From NCBI GenBank assembly GCA_029690005.1, contig CP121458.1, forward strand, positions 5,227,872-5,291,871: DNA of 64,000 nt. Reading direction: 5' to 3'. Source of the stretch: Prescottella defluvii (lineage in GTDB: Bacteria > Actinomycetota > Actinomycetes > Mycobacteriales > Mycobacteriaceae). A program made the translations under genes and the position numbers. Positions 51,839 through 60,507 of the stretch are shown one piece after another; positions within the stretch are counted from its first letter, which is position 1, and each line of letters starts with the position of its first letter. Under the pieces are notes generated by a model. It worked only from the letters and a program-made list of their open reading frames with translations. It was not told where the DNA came from and ran no database searches.

Positions 51839-52615
51839 GTGACGACGCTGACCGACTTGCTCTCCAAGATCGGCTCCAAGACCATCGAGGTGGTCGACCT
51901 CACCGCCCCGCTGAGCGCGGAGACGCCGGTGCTGCACCTGCCGGAGCCGTTCGCGAACACTATCCCGGCGCAACTCGAGGCGGTGAGCAACTTCGACGAC
52001 GATGGCCCGATGTGGGCGTGGAACAACCTGCACACCGGCGAGCACACCGGCACCCACCTGGACGCGCCGACGCACTGGATCACCGGCCGCGACGGCGCGA
52101 GCGTCGACCAGATCCCGCCCGAGCGCCTGATCGGCCCGGTCGCGGTGATCGACGTGACCGCCGAGGTGGAGCGGAATCCCGACTTCGTGCTCGAGGTGGA
52201 GCACATCGAGGCGTGGGAGGCCGAGAACGGTCCGCTGCCCGACGGCGCGTGGCTGATCCTGCGCACCGGGTGGGCCGAGCGCGGCTCCGATCCGGCGCGG
52301 TTCGCGAACGCCGACGCCGACGGCCCGCACACCCCCGGCATCTCGGTGGCGGCGGCCAAGTGGCTGGCCGAGCAGAGCCCCATCACCGGCCTGGGCGTCG
52401 AAACGGTCGGCATCGACGCCGGCATCGCGGGCGGCTTCGACCCGATGTTCCCGGCGCACTACTACCTGCTCGGCAACGACAAGTACGGCCTGACGCAGCT
52501 GCGGGGTGTGGACAAGCTGCCGACCCTCGGCGCGGTGCTGGTGGCGTCGCCGCTGCCCATCGTCGGCGGCACCGGCAGCCCGGCACGCGTGTTCGCGCTG
52601 GTCGAGCACCCATGA
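51839..52615 (+). CDS. cyclase-family hydrolase (kynurenine-formamidase fold)
   Basis: A 258-residue, unbroken protein. HTGTHLDAPTHWI is the metal-binding H-x-G-T-H-x-D-x-P-x-H motif of the cyclase family (kynurenine formamidase, isatin hydrolase and relatives), and GVETVGIDAGIAGGFDP is typical of isatin hydrolase-like members. GTG 51839 has AGGAGG upstream. Its TGA overlaps the ATG of the ThDP enzyme (ATGA), so the two are co-translated and probably act in sequence. The substrate is not known. Confidence 0.8.
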   Translation: MTTLTDLLSKIGSKTIEVVDLTAPLSAETPVLHLPEPFANTIPAQLEAVSNFDDDGPMWAWNNLHTGEHTGTHLDAPTHWITGRDGASVDQIPPERLIGPVAVIDVTAEVERNPDFVLEVEHIEAWEAENGPLPDGAWLILRTGWAERGSDPARFANADADGPHTPGISVAAAKWLAEQSPITGLGVETVGIDAGIAGGFDPMFPAHYYLLGNDKYGLTQLRGVDKLPTLGAVLVASPLPIVGGTGSPARVFALVEHP

Positions 52616-54250
52616 GTGCCACCGTCGCGCAGTTGGTCGGCCGCACGCTCGCCGACCTCGGTGTCGGGCACGCGTTCGGGGTGGTGGGTAGCGGCAACTT
52701 CGCCGTCACCAATGCCCTGATCGGGGCGGGCGTGCCGTTCGTCGCCGCGCGGCACGAGGGCGGCGCGGCCACGATGGCCGACGCCTACTCGCGCATGTCG
52801 CGCCTGCCGGCGATCGTCACCACCCATCAGGGGTGCGGGCTGACCAACGCGTTGACGGGAATCGGCGAGGCGGCGAAGAGCCGCACCCCGCTTATCGTAT
52901 TGACCGCCGACACCGCGGGGTCGGCGGTGCGTTCGAACTTCCGGATCGACCAGGATGCGTTGGCCCGCAGCGTCGGTGCGGTGGCCGAGCGGGTGCATTC
53001 GGCGGCGTCGGCGGTGGCCGACACCGTCCGCGCGTACCGCACCGCGGTCCGCGAGCGCCGCACCGTGGTGCTGAGCCTGCCGCTGGACGTGCAGGAGCAG
53101 CCCGCCCCGGAGTCGTGGGCGGTGCCGCTGCTGCCCCGACGCAGCGGGTGCGCCCGGACCCGAACGCCCTGGCCTCGCTGGTGGCGCTGCTGGGACGGGC
53201 GGAGCGTCCGGTGTTCGTCGCCGGTCGCGGTGCGCGGGACGCCGGCCCACAGCTCGCCGCGCTGGCCGAGCGGACCGGCGCGCTGGTGGCGACGTCGGCG
53301 GTGGCCAACGGTTTGTTCGAGGGAAATCCGTTCGCGCTGGGCATCTCCGGCGGGTTCTCGTCCCCGCTCGCGGCGGAGCTGATCTCCGGCGCCGACCTGG
53401 TCGTCGGCTGGGGCTGCGCGCTGAACATGTGGACCATGCGGCACGGCTCGCTGATCGGCGCCGGCGCCACGGTGGTCCAGGTGGACGTCGACGACGCGGC
53501 GCTGGGCGCGAACCGCCGATCGACCTGGGGGTGCTGGGCGACTGCCGCGAGACCGCGGCCGCCGCGCTCGGGGCCGTCGGCGCGCCGAGCGTCGGCTACC
53601 GCACCGACGACGTGCGGACTCGCATTGCAGCGCAGGGTCGTTGGAACGACGTCGCCTTCGACGACCTGTCGACCGACGCGACGATCGACCCGCGGGCGCT
53701 GTCGCGCGAGCTGGACACGATCCTGCCCCGCGAGCGGACGGTGTCGGTGGACTCGGGCAACTTCATGGGCTACCCGAGCGCGTACCTGTCGGTGCCAGAC
53801 GAGTTCGGCTTCTGTTTCACGCAGGCATTCCAGTCAATTGGGTTGGGCCTGGCCACGGCGATCGGAACGGCGCTGGCGCAAACGGATCGGCTGCCCGTGG
53901 CGGCGCTGGGCGACGGCGGTTTCCTCATGGGGGTCTCGGAATTGGAGACCGTCGTCCGGCTGGGCCTGCCGATGGTGCTGGTGGTCTACAACGACAGCGC
54001 GTACGGCGCGGAGGTGCACCGCTTCGACGCCCCCGGCACTGACCACTCGGCGGTCACCTTCCCCGACACCGACATCGCCGCGATAGCCCGGGGTTACGGC
54101 GCCGAGGCCGTCACGGTACGGTCGGTGCGCGATCTCGACGCCGTCCGGGAATGGGTGGCGGGCCCGCGGATTCGGCCACTGCTGATCGACGCGAAGGTGA
54201 GCTCCGACGGCGGCGCGTGGTGGCTGGCGGAGGCGTTCAAGGGACACTGA
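52612..54250 (+). CDS. thiamine-diphosphate-dependent enzyme, acetolactate-synthase-like (frameshifted)
   Basis: About 546 residues. The Pyr domain has HAFGVVGSGNFAVTNAL and the catalytic Glu region ARHEGGAATMADAYSR. The ThDP motif is GDGGFLMGVSELETVVRLG, ending VVYNDSAYG (GDG...N spacing). Breaks lie near 53140 and 53515. It resembles catabolic decarboxylases and acetolactate-synthase-like proteins rather than biosynthetic IlvB, and lacks a small subunit nearby. Overlap with the cyclase gene suggests that a 2-oxo acid or cyclic-imide breakdown product is shared, which is inference. Confidence 0.75.
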
Positions 54251-54319
54251 CGTGCGCGTTTTTCGATCTCGAGTCGGCGCGCGTCCCCGACTGAACCGAT
54301 CCCGTAGCAACTCCCTTTT

Positions 54320-54340
54320 GGACGATTGACCAGTTTTGCC
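54320..54340 (+). promoter_or_regulatory. shared upstream element, copy 1
   Basis: GGACGATTGACCAGTTTTGC plus a final C. The exact reverse complement recurs at 59723-59743, and a variant at 60508-60528. The core is close to a palindrome (ACTGG...CCAGT in the second copy), so it may be a TetR-type operator or a promoter element. It is the only notable feature in the 290 bases before the alternate-signal gene at 54542. Confidence 0.6.
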
Positions 54341-54541
54341 TTCAATCAGGTCACGAAAGTGCTACAAAGTGTGCGGCGCAGCACGGGGGCTGCGGCACGT
54401 TTCCACCAGCTTTACCGCGCCGCACAGCGCTGACCAGATGCTCGCGTGAAACAAAGTTTTGACTGGTCGGGGTGTCTCGTGCCGACGCACCACCCTTGCA
54501 ACGACCCCGTTCGCGGGGCGAGAAGAATCGAGAACACCCGC

Positions 54542-55054
54542 ATGAACAAGAAGACCAAGGGCGCCATCGCCGCCGGCTCTGCCGCTCTGCTCCTCGCCGG
54601 TGGTGCCGGATCGTTCGCGCTGTGGAACGCCCAGGCTGACCTCAACGCCGGAAGCATCAATTCCGGCACGCTGACGCTCACCACACAGGGCACCCCCGGT
54701 TGGTCGGACTCGCACGGTCCGATCACCGACTGGGCCAACTTCAAGGCCGTCCCGGGCGACGTCCTCACCTACAAGGCCGACGTCAAGATCGGCGCTACGG
54801 GCAATAACCTCCAGGCGGCGCTCACCGTCGATCCCGCGAGCATTTCCGGAAACGAAGCCCTCAAGACCGCGCTCGGCACGCCCGTAGTCACCGCCAAGAT
54901 CGGCGGCACCGCGGTGTCGACCATTAAGTCGACCAATGACGGCAATGTCGTCAACGTCGAGGTCGCGTTCACGTTCAATTCGCAGGCCGACAACTCGACC
55001 CAGAACGTGTCGGCTTCTCTCGCGAGCCTGGCCCTCAAGCTGCAGCAGCAGTAG
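54542..55054 (+). CDS. alternate-signal (SipW-type) exported protein, TasA-like
   Basis: A 170-residue exported protein. The N-terminus MNKKTKG plus the hydrophobic core and LLLAGGAGSFALWNAQAD is the alternate signal peptide, with the ALW motif expected in SipW-cognate proteins (the RER_14450-type family described in Rhodococcus). The mature part has PGWSDSHGPITDW, AVPGDVLTYKADVKIGATGN and ALTVDPASISGN, a TasA/camelysin-like beta fold. ATG 54542 gives a full signal. It heads an operon of this gene, a second substrate, SipW and a lipoprotein. A TasA-like fibre or cell-surface role is inferred. Confidence 0.8.
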   Translation: MNKKTKGAIAAGSAALLLAGGAGSFALWNAQADLNAGSINSGTLTLTTQGTPGWSDSHGPITDWANFKAVPGDVLTYKADVKIGATGNNLQAALTVDPASISGNEALKTALGTPVVTAKIGGTAVSTIKSTNDGNVVNVEVAFTFNSQADNSTQNVSASLASLALKLQQQ

Positions 55055-55058
55055 AACA

Positions 55059-55608
55059 TTGTCGAAGAACCACCGTTGGTGGGCACTCGCAGCGGTGCCG
55101 GTCCTGGGTCTGATCTTCTTCTCGACCCAGCAGACCGGCGCCCTGTGGAGTGACACCGAGAACATCGCCGAAGGTGTATCCATCACCTCCGGAACCCTCG
55201 ACATAGCAGTCGGTGCAGGCGGAACGACTCAGAGCACCTACCCGTTCACGGCGCTAGCGAAGTCAGGCATGACGCCCGGTGCGTTCGCCCAGGCCCCACT
55301 GACGGTGCGCAATTCCGGCAACGTGGCAATGAAGTACAGGCTGCAGAACGCCATCCAGTCGAATCCGGCCGTGCCGCTGACGCTCACGGTTTCAACGGTG
55401 CCGAACGAGGCCGCGTGCCCGGCAACGGGGAATCCGACTGGTGCGACCCAGTTGTACAGCGGACCGATGGTCGGCGCGCAGATGCCGCAGTTGCGCATAC
55501 TCGCCGGGCGCATCCGAGGTGCTGTGCATGCGGGGCACCCTGGACTCGTCGGCGACTCAGAACACCAGCACCACATCGACATTCACCTTCGCTGCTGAAG
55601 TCGGATGA
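55059..55608 (+). CDS. second SipW-cognate exported protein (frameshifted)
   Basis: About 183 residues. The signal segment WWALAAVPVLGLIFFSTQQT is followed by GALWSDTENIAEGVSITSGT, the classical SipW-cognate arrangement in which an Ala-Leu/Phe-Trp-x-Asp site is followed by T-x-x-x-x-x-I-x-S-G-x-L. A G is probably extra near 55507; after repair the tail reads LCMRGTLDSSATQNTSTT and ends at TGA 55608, overlapping the SipW start. TTG 55059, five bases after the previous stop, is the likely start. Codes for a secreted beta-rich protein of the TasA/CalY superfamily by resemblance. Confidence 0.7.
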
Positions 55609-56242
55609 GCGAGTCAGCCAAGGCCGAGGAGCAACCCACCACCGTCTGGTGGTGGGTCAAGTCCGTCATGTCCTGGCTGCTACTGGTCGCGATGGTCGGC
55701 ATCCTGGCGCTCACCATCGTGATTCCGCGCCTTGCCGGCGCGACACCGTACACGGTGCTCACGAGCTCGATGGAGCCCACGTATCCGCCGGGCACGTTGA
55801 TCGTCGTGAAGCCGCAGGACTCACAGTCGTTGCAGGTGGGCGACGCAATCACCTACCAGTGGGAGTCGGGCAAGCCCGAGGTGGTCACGCACCGCATCGT
55901 CGCGGTGCAGCGCACATCCGACGGCGAGCTGAGGTTCACCACGCAGGGTGACGACAACTCGTCTCCGGACGAGAGCCCGTTGTGCCAGGACAAGTCCGCG
56001 GCAAGGTTTGGTATTCGGTGCCGTACGTCGGTTACGTGAACAACATCATCACCGGTAAGCAGCGTTCGCTCCTGCTCATCGCAGTCGTCGGCGGCCTGCT
56101 GGTCTACGCGGTGACGATGTTCGTCAGCGCCGGGCGAGACAAGGCTCGGCAGCGGCGGCAACAGCCGATCACGGACGACGACGCCACAACTGTCGAGATC
56201 CCAGTGATCGATGAGAGTTCCGCGTCGACCACGTCGAAATAA
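55605..56242 (+). CDS. sipW: SipW-type signal peptidase I (frameshifted)
   Basis: About 211 residues with two membrane segments: SWLLLVAMVGILALTIVIP at residues 23-43 and LLLIAVVGGLLVYAVTMFV at about 160-180. The catalytic serine is in TSSMEPTYPPG and, as in the archaeal/SipW branch (S26B), histidine replaces the usual lysine: VVTHRIVAV. GDDNSSPDESPV is the following box. One G is missing near 55980. It removes the alternate signal peptides of the adjacent exported proteins; its ATG overlaps the upstream substrate stop, so the three genes are translationally coupled. Confidence 0.85.
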
Positions 56243-56333
56243 CCGCCGCAACACCCGGCGCCCATCTACCTGAGACGCACGCCGGTACGAACTGGGTCGG
56301 AGATCGCGACCCTAGGGGAATGAAGAAAGACCG

Positions 56334-56921
56334 ATGAAGACACGGACCAAGGGCATTGTCGCGGCGGCCACGCTGTGCTCCGCCATGCTGCTCACCGCCT
56401 GCGATCCGATCGGCACCGGGAGCGCTGGCAGCTCGGGCGGAAGCTCAGGAGGCAGCACTACGACTGCCCCGACCACCACGGCGCCGCCCACCACCATTGG
56501 TGGTGGCGGAAACGGTTCCGGCTCATTGGCGCTCACCGCCCTGACTCAGCCCACGTGGAGCGATCAGAACGGCCCCATCGACATCACGACCATGCGAATC
56601 GTGCCGGGCGACGTACTCACGTACCGCGGCACTTTCAAGATCACGCTCAAGGGCAGCAACCTGAAGGCTCGCCTCACCACCGACAACGTAACCTTCGCCG
56701 GCGGAGGCCAACTCAAGGCCAAGCTGCAGCCTCAGGTGAGCGCCACGATTAACGGTCTGCCACTCCCCGCGGACAACATTGTCACGACTGCCCAAGACGG
56801 TGCGACCGTCGAGGTGACGGCGAAGTTCACCTTCGACCCGCAGACGGCCGGCACTGTCGGACAGTCCGATACGGCGAACTTCCAGAGCATCGGAGTGCAT
56901 CTCGAACAGGTCATCTCCTAA
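56334..56921 (+). CDS. lipoprotein paralogue of the alternate-signal substrate
   Basis: A 195-residue lipoprotein. The signal ends in the lipobox LLTAC (Cys at residue 23), followed by a Ser/Gly/Thr linker with GGSSGGSTTTAPTTTAPPTT and then a domain clearly homologous to the protein at 54542: PTWSDQNGPIDITTMRIVPG matches PGWSDSHGPITDWANFKAVPG, and DVLTYRGTFKITLKGSNLKA matches DVLTYKADVKIGATGNNLQA. Thus the same domain is exported via a SipW-type signal in one gene and by lipidation in the other. It lies about 90 bases after sipW on the same strand and could be the surface anchor of the structure (inference). Confidence 0.8.
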   Translation: MKTRTKGIVAAATLCSAMLLTACDPIGTGSAGSSGGSSGGSTTTAPTTTAPPTTIGGGGNGSGSLALTALTQPTWSDQNGPIDITTMRIVPGDVLTYRGTFKITLKGSNLKARLTTDNVTFAGGGQLKAKLQPQVSATINGLPLPADNIVTTAQDGATVEVTAKFTFDPQTAGTVGQSDTANFQSIGVHLEQVIS

Positions 56922-56933
56922 CTCCCCAGCCTC

Positions 56934-56969
56934 AGGGCCACCGCCGGTCCCCCTCCCAGCGGTGGCCCT
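56934..56969 (+). terminator. terminator after lipoprotein gene
   Basis: An 11-bp stem AGGGCCACCGC (56934-56944) and complement (56959-56969), followed by GATTTGCC. A second 13-bp hairpin follows at 56986-57017 (arm GCGCCCCGGTCTC). The rest of the 390-base space to 57311 has no gene I can support. Confidence 0.6.
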
Positions 56970-57259
56970 GATTTGCCACACACGCGCGCCCCGGTCTCGT
57001 CCTCGAGACCGGGGCGCCGCTGTTTCCGGGCTGTGTGATGCCACGGCCCTCCAGCCCTCGCCGCGGACTTCCGGTCCGGCGCTTCGCTCGACGTTCTCAG
57101 TGGCCGCGCAGGTATCACGAACAGTGAAGGGGCCCGACAGAGTTCGACCAGACGCTGAGGGCGGAACACGCCGCATCACCTCGATGGGTTCGACATGAAC
57201 CCGTGGCGGGGCGCCATAGTTGGACGACGATGCACTGATCGCGAGCGTCTACACAAAGA

Positions 57260-57302
57260 GAAGCGGGCACGATCGACTCGGTGTCGATCGTGCCCCCGCT
57301 TC
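57260..57302 (-). terminator. terminator of the minus-strand operon
   Basis: An 18-bp stem (arms at 57260-57277 and 57283-57302, two-base bulge; arm GAAGCGGGCACGATCGAC) just past the stop at 57312. On the minus strand it is followed by TCTTTGTG. Confidence 0.65.
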
Positions 57303-57311
57303 GAGGCTCGT

Positions 57312-58442
57312 CTACTTGATCAGTGCGGCGATCTTGGCCGGCACGGTCGCCGAGGTCGGGTCGACGGGAACAGCGCTCCATGTACCCGCCGTAACGCGGT
57401 AGATCGTCCGGTTGTCCACGATCCACAGTGTGTCGTTCGACGAATCCCACTGCACGGTGGCATCTTCCGAGACCGGCCTGGAGAACACGACCTCACCGGA
57501 CGAATCCTGAACCACAGCGTTCGTCCCGGACTTCCCCGCTACATACGTACCCGAGGGTGACTCCTGCGCACCTACCGGCCGCGCAGCGGCCATAGATGTC
57601 GTCGTGGTCGCCTCCACCGTGGTCGACTGCGCTGTAGTCGACTCCTCCGACGTGGTGGTGGTGGTCGGGTTTGTCGCGCTGGTCGCCGACGTGGTGGTCG
57701 ACTGCGGCGCAGTTGTAGTCGCGGTCGCCGAAGTCGGAGCTGTCGTCGTAGTGGTGGTAGTCGTCGATTGCGTGGTGGTGGTCGTCGTCGGCTGCGGGAC
57801 CGTAGTCGCAGTCACCGGGGTTGTGGTCTCACCGGACGGGGCAGCCCCACGCGCCATCGCGCTGGCCGCGCCGCCAGCGTCTCCTGCGGTGAGCGAGGTC
57901 TGGTCAGAGCCACCGATGTGGGCGCCCTTGCACGAGATGTTCAACCAGCCAACTGCCCGAATCTTCTCGCCAACCCACGACGTTCCAGTACTACCGTTTC
58001 GGATCGAGCGGATCTCGATATAGACGTCCTTCGCGATCTGGTAGATGTCGTCGTAGGCGTCGAACGTCATCGTGATGACATCGCCCCTGTTGGCCGGCGG
58101 CGTGGGCGCAGGCCGGGTGGCATAGTCAGCCGCCGACCGTCTGAACCTCGTACGTGTATCCCGGCCCGAGATGCTCCCATTTGAGCTGCAGCTTCCTACC
58201 GCCATCGCCCGAGCAGCCCAAGTACTTCGGGGCGGGCACGAGAGTGCTTCTCGATGCGAACGAAGTGGCCGCATTCGCCGAGTCGGTGAACGCGGCACTC
58301 GTTCCGTCGCCGTCCCGACGAGCGCCGCCAGGCCTATCGCGCCGAGCCCGATCGCGCTGCGCGCAGGTAGGCGGCGCAGCGAGAAGCGCGAGGCGCTGAG
58401 CTGCTCGGTCGGCGCATCGGCGCCGCTGTGTGAGTGGGCCAC
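57312..58442 (-). CDS. SipW-cognate stalk protein with Thr-rich linker (frameshifted; start unresolved)
   Basis: About 370 residues. The alternate signal GLGAIGLAALVGTATGTSAA is followed by FTDSANAATSF, with an SAAFTDS site in place of ALWSD. Then comes a possible Fn3-like beta domain (KLQLKWEHLGPGYTYEVQTV; VDYA-to-CKGAHIGG with one Cys pair), a linker of about 110 residues made mainly of Thr, Ser, Ala, Pro (TTTTTTTTAPTSATATTTAP), and a C-terminal domain SGTYVAGKSGTNAVVQDSSG with repeats of SSNDTLWIVDNRTIY. Breaks lie near 58295 and 58130. No stop separates it from the upstream SipW; GTG 58442 is only a candidate start. A wall-spanning surface protein is the likely role. Confidence 0.6.
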   Translation of the reverse strand: MAHSHSGADAPTEQLSASRFSLRRLPARSAIGLGAIGLAALVGTATERVPRSPTRRMRPLRSHREALSCPPRSTWAARAMAVGSCSSNGSISGRDTRTRFRRSAADYATRPAPTPPANRGDVITMTFDAYDDIYQIAKDVYIEIRSIRNGSTGTSWVGEKIRAVGWLNISCKGAHIGGSDQTSLTAGDAGGAASAMARGAAPSGETTTPVTATTVPQPTTTTTTQSTTTTTTTTAPTSATATTTAPQSTTTSATSATNPTTTTTSEESTTAQSTTVEATTTTSMAAARPVGAQESPSGTYVAGKSGTNAVVQDSSGEVVFSRPVSEDATVQWDSSNDTLWIVDNRTIYRVTAGTWSAVPVDPTSATVPAKIAALIK

Positions 58443-59025
58443 AGGCTCAGGCTCGATCGCCTCGTGCGATCCCGGGATGCCGTTCCCTGCATCGGAATCC
58501 GAGTCAGAATCGTCGTCCTTGCGCTTGGACCCGGCCCGAAGGCGAGAACCATGACGCCGCCAACGAGCGCACCGCCGAGGAAGATCGCGGCCGGCGAGGA
58601 CAGCCACGACACCGCATAGCCGAGGCCCGGCACGCTGAAGAACACGCGATCGGCCTCGGTGACCGTGTACGGGGTGATGTCGGCGTCCTGATTCGCGTCG
58701 CCCTTGAGTATGAGCACCGACGTAGTGCCGTCCGCCGAGACGATCTCGTGCACTCGGTGCGTAATCCGGGTGCCCTGCTCGTTCTCGACGCTGACCACAT
58801 CGCCGACCTCGAGGTCGCTTGCAGGAGTCACCTTCGACAGCGCCAGCGCGCCCGTCGGGATCTCGGGGACATGGAACCGGAACGGAAGATCAGCGGCTTG
58901 ATACCGAAGAGGAACGACGCCGCCGCCGCAAGCACACAGATCAGGCCGGCGATTGCGCCGACGTTGAGCGCGATCTCGCGCCCACGCGAGCGTCCGGACT
59001 CGGCCGGGTTGTCATGAGTCGTCAT
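58443..59025 (-). CDS. second SipW-type signal peptidase (frameshifted; end unresolved)
   Basis: About 190 residues. Membrane segment 1 is NVGAIAGLICVLAAAASFLF, the catalytic serine lies in FRSGSMSPEIPTG (after repair near 58875), the catalytic histidine in TRITHRVHEIV, and the second segment is AAIFLGGALVGGVMVLAFG. Near 58555 the frame must shift again, giving an acidic tail KRKDDDSDSDSDAGN. In that frame no stop occurs before the next signal-like segment, so it may be fused to the stalk protein. ATG 59025 lies seven bases after the previous stop, so it belongs to the minus-strand operon. Confidence 0.75.
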
Positions 59026-59032
59026 GCGGCAC

Positions 59033-59620
59033 TCAGGCAGTCGTGGCGTTGAAGTTGAACGAGGTGCTGACCGTCTTGTTCTGAACGGACACCGGGGCGT
59101 TTGCATCGAGGGTCACCTGGAAGCACAGCGTCTCGCTTGCGCCGACGGCCAGCGGCCGCGCTGTGGGGATCAGGTTCGCCGCACCGCCCGAGACGAGCGG
59201 GAGGTTGTTGGCGATCACCGTGCCCCCACTGCATGCGGTCCCATTCGAGGAACCGGTGGAGATCACAACCTTCAGCTGCGGTGCCAGCTCCGAACTCGTC
59301 GCGTTCGCCACCATTGTGTAGTTGAACGGCGTCGTGCCGGTGTTCTGCACCGGCAGGGTCGCGGCCACGGAGTCACCCGGCATCATGCTGGTCTTCGTCA
59401 GGGTCGTGAAGGCGTACGCATTCGGGTTGCCCTGATTCCCGTTGAGCTGCAGATCGATCGAGCCCGTCGAGAACACGCCCGACGTCGCGGTCGCGGTATC
59501 GCTCCAGGCGGCGAGGGTCCCGATAGCACCCAACCCCAACACGATTCCGAGCGATGCGATGGCACGGGGGCGGCTGCCCGTTAACGCCGCGCGTGCGCGC
59601 GAGCCGAACTGACGAGACAT
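59033..59620 (-). CDS. SipW-cognate exported protein, TasA/camelysin-like
   Basis: A 195-residue exported protein, unbroken. The signal SLGIVLGLGAIGTLAAWSDT is followed by TATATSGVFSTGSIDLQLNG, the classical SipW-cognate arrangement with ..AAWSDTATAT..F.TGSIDL. The mature part is beta-rich (PGDSVAATLPVQNTGTTPFN) with a likely disulfide (TACSGGTV; ETLCFQVTLD). It is the first gene after the operator at 59723 and lies seven bases before the second SipW. Role in an extracellular polymer is inferred from TasA relatives. Confidence 0.85.
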   Translation of the reverse strand: MSRQFGSRARAALTGSRPRAIASLGIVLGLGAIGTLAAWSDTATATSGVFSTGSIDLQLNGNQGNPNAYAFTTLTKTSMMPGDSVAATLPVQNTGTTPFNYTMVANATSSELAPQLKVVISTGSSNGTACSGGTVIANNLPLVSGGAANLIPTARPLAVGASETLCFQVTLDANAPVSVQNKTVSTSFNFNATTA

Positions 59621-59722
59621 GAGGGTGTGCCTTCCTGCAACAGAACCGATCGGCGCCGCCCCGCCGGGGACCTGACCGGGTACGGGTCAAGAGATGTTTA
59701 CCACCCGATTGCCGATCCCCGA

Positions 59723-59743
59723 GGCAAAACTGGTCAATCGTCC
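59723..59743 (-). promoter_or_regulatory. shared upstream element, copy 2
   Basis: Exact reverse complement of the element at 54320-54340. On the minus strand it begins about 120 bases upstream of the ATG at 59620, in the same orientation to its gene as copy 1. Its flanks extend the palindrome to ACTGG at one end and CCAGT at the other. Confidence 0.6.
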
Positions 59744-59865
59744 AGTAGAAAACGGGACCGACTGGCGCATCGTGCCTTCAAAGCCGAACAGGCGGCGACG
59801 GGAACATCCAGCAAGTGCCAGACCCGACAACCGCCCGTTCGTTCGCTAGTTCGGGGATCGACCGA

Positions 59866-60490
59866 TCAGGAAGCGAGACTTCCCGTGCCGAGCGAACCGA
59901 ACATGCAACCGAGAGAACCGAGCGAACCGGTGCCGGCGCAACCGGGCTGGGCACCGCGCCCGGAGTGAAGCCGACGGCCCACATCGGGTCCACGTGTCCG
60001 GACTGCGTCTGGTTTCCGGCGTCGGCGGGCATGCCCACGACGAGGTCGATCGTCGCGACGCCGCCGGCCGCGAGGTGCACGGACCCGACCGACGTGCCCG
60101 GCGCCACGGCGCGAGCCTCGGTGAGCGTCACCGGGTTTCCGGCCTTTCCGTCGATGTCCACGCGCGCGGTGGCGACCATGTGCGGTGTCAGCGTGTACTC
60201 ACCGATGGCGAATCCGACGAAGCCTTCCCCACCGGACGCGTTGCGCACCTTGAAGGTCGTCTTCAGCTCCCGCCCGGGGACGAGCTCACCCTGGTTCCAG
60301 ACGATCTTCTCCGGCCCACCCCACGTGAGGCCGTCGGACGAGTACTCGACGGTCGGCGCGGGCGCGTCGGCGCGCGCCACGGCGGGGCCGGCGATCACGG
60401 CGACGGCCGCGAGGAAGAGGGCGAGCAGCACGCCGCCCAGGATCTTGGCCGGGTCGAGAGTCCCCTGGCCAGCGGGGTGAGAACGGTCAT
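59866..60490 (-). CDS. exported protein of the SipW/TasA locus (frameshifted)
   Basis: About 210 residues. A conventional signal segment ILGGVLLALFLAAVAVIAGP is followed by VARADAPAPTVEYSSDGLTW. The domain contains NQGELVPGRELKTTFKVRNA and VTLTEARAVAPGTSVGSVHL, a beta-sandwich-like pattern. After PSPVAPAP the frame seems to slip; the repaired tail reads GSLGSLGCMFGSLGTGSLAS and stops at 59866, typical of Gly/Ser/Leu-rich C-termini of actinobacterial exported proteins. If it does not slip, the frame runs to 59778. An early break near 60455 also needs repair. ATG 60490 is 18 bases downstream of element copy 3. Confidence 0.6.
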
Positions 60491-60507
60491 GGCGCGGAGC
60501 CTAGAGC

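Noticed and set aside
57600..57800. Low-complexity GTGGTGGTC-type tract as a non-coding repeat or array
   Set aside because: It is the Thr-rich linker of the stalk protein read on the minus strand; units are irregular and in frame.
54320..59743. The 21-bp inverted repeat as ends of a mobile element (attachment sites or IS ends)
   Set aside because: No transposase or integrase lies inside, a third copy sits outside the pair, and each copy is placed upstream of a gene start, so a regulatory element fits better.
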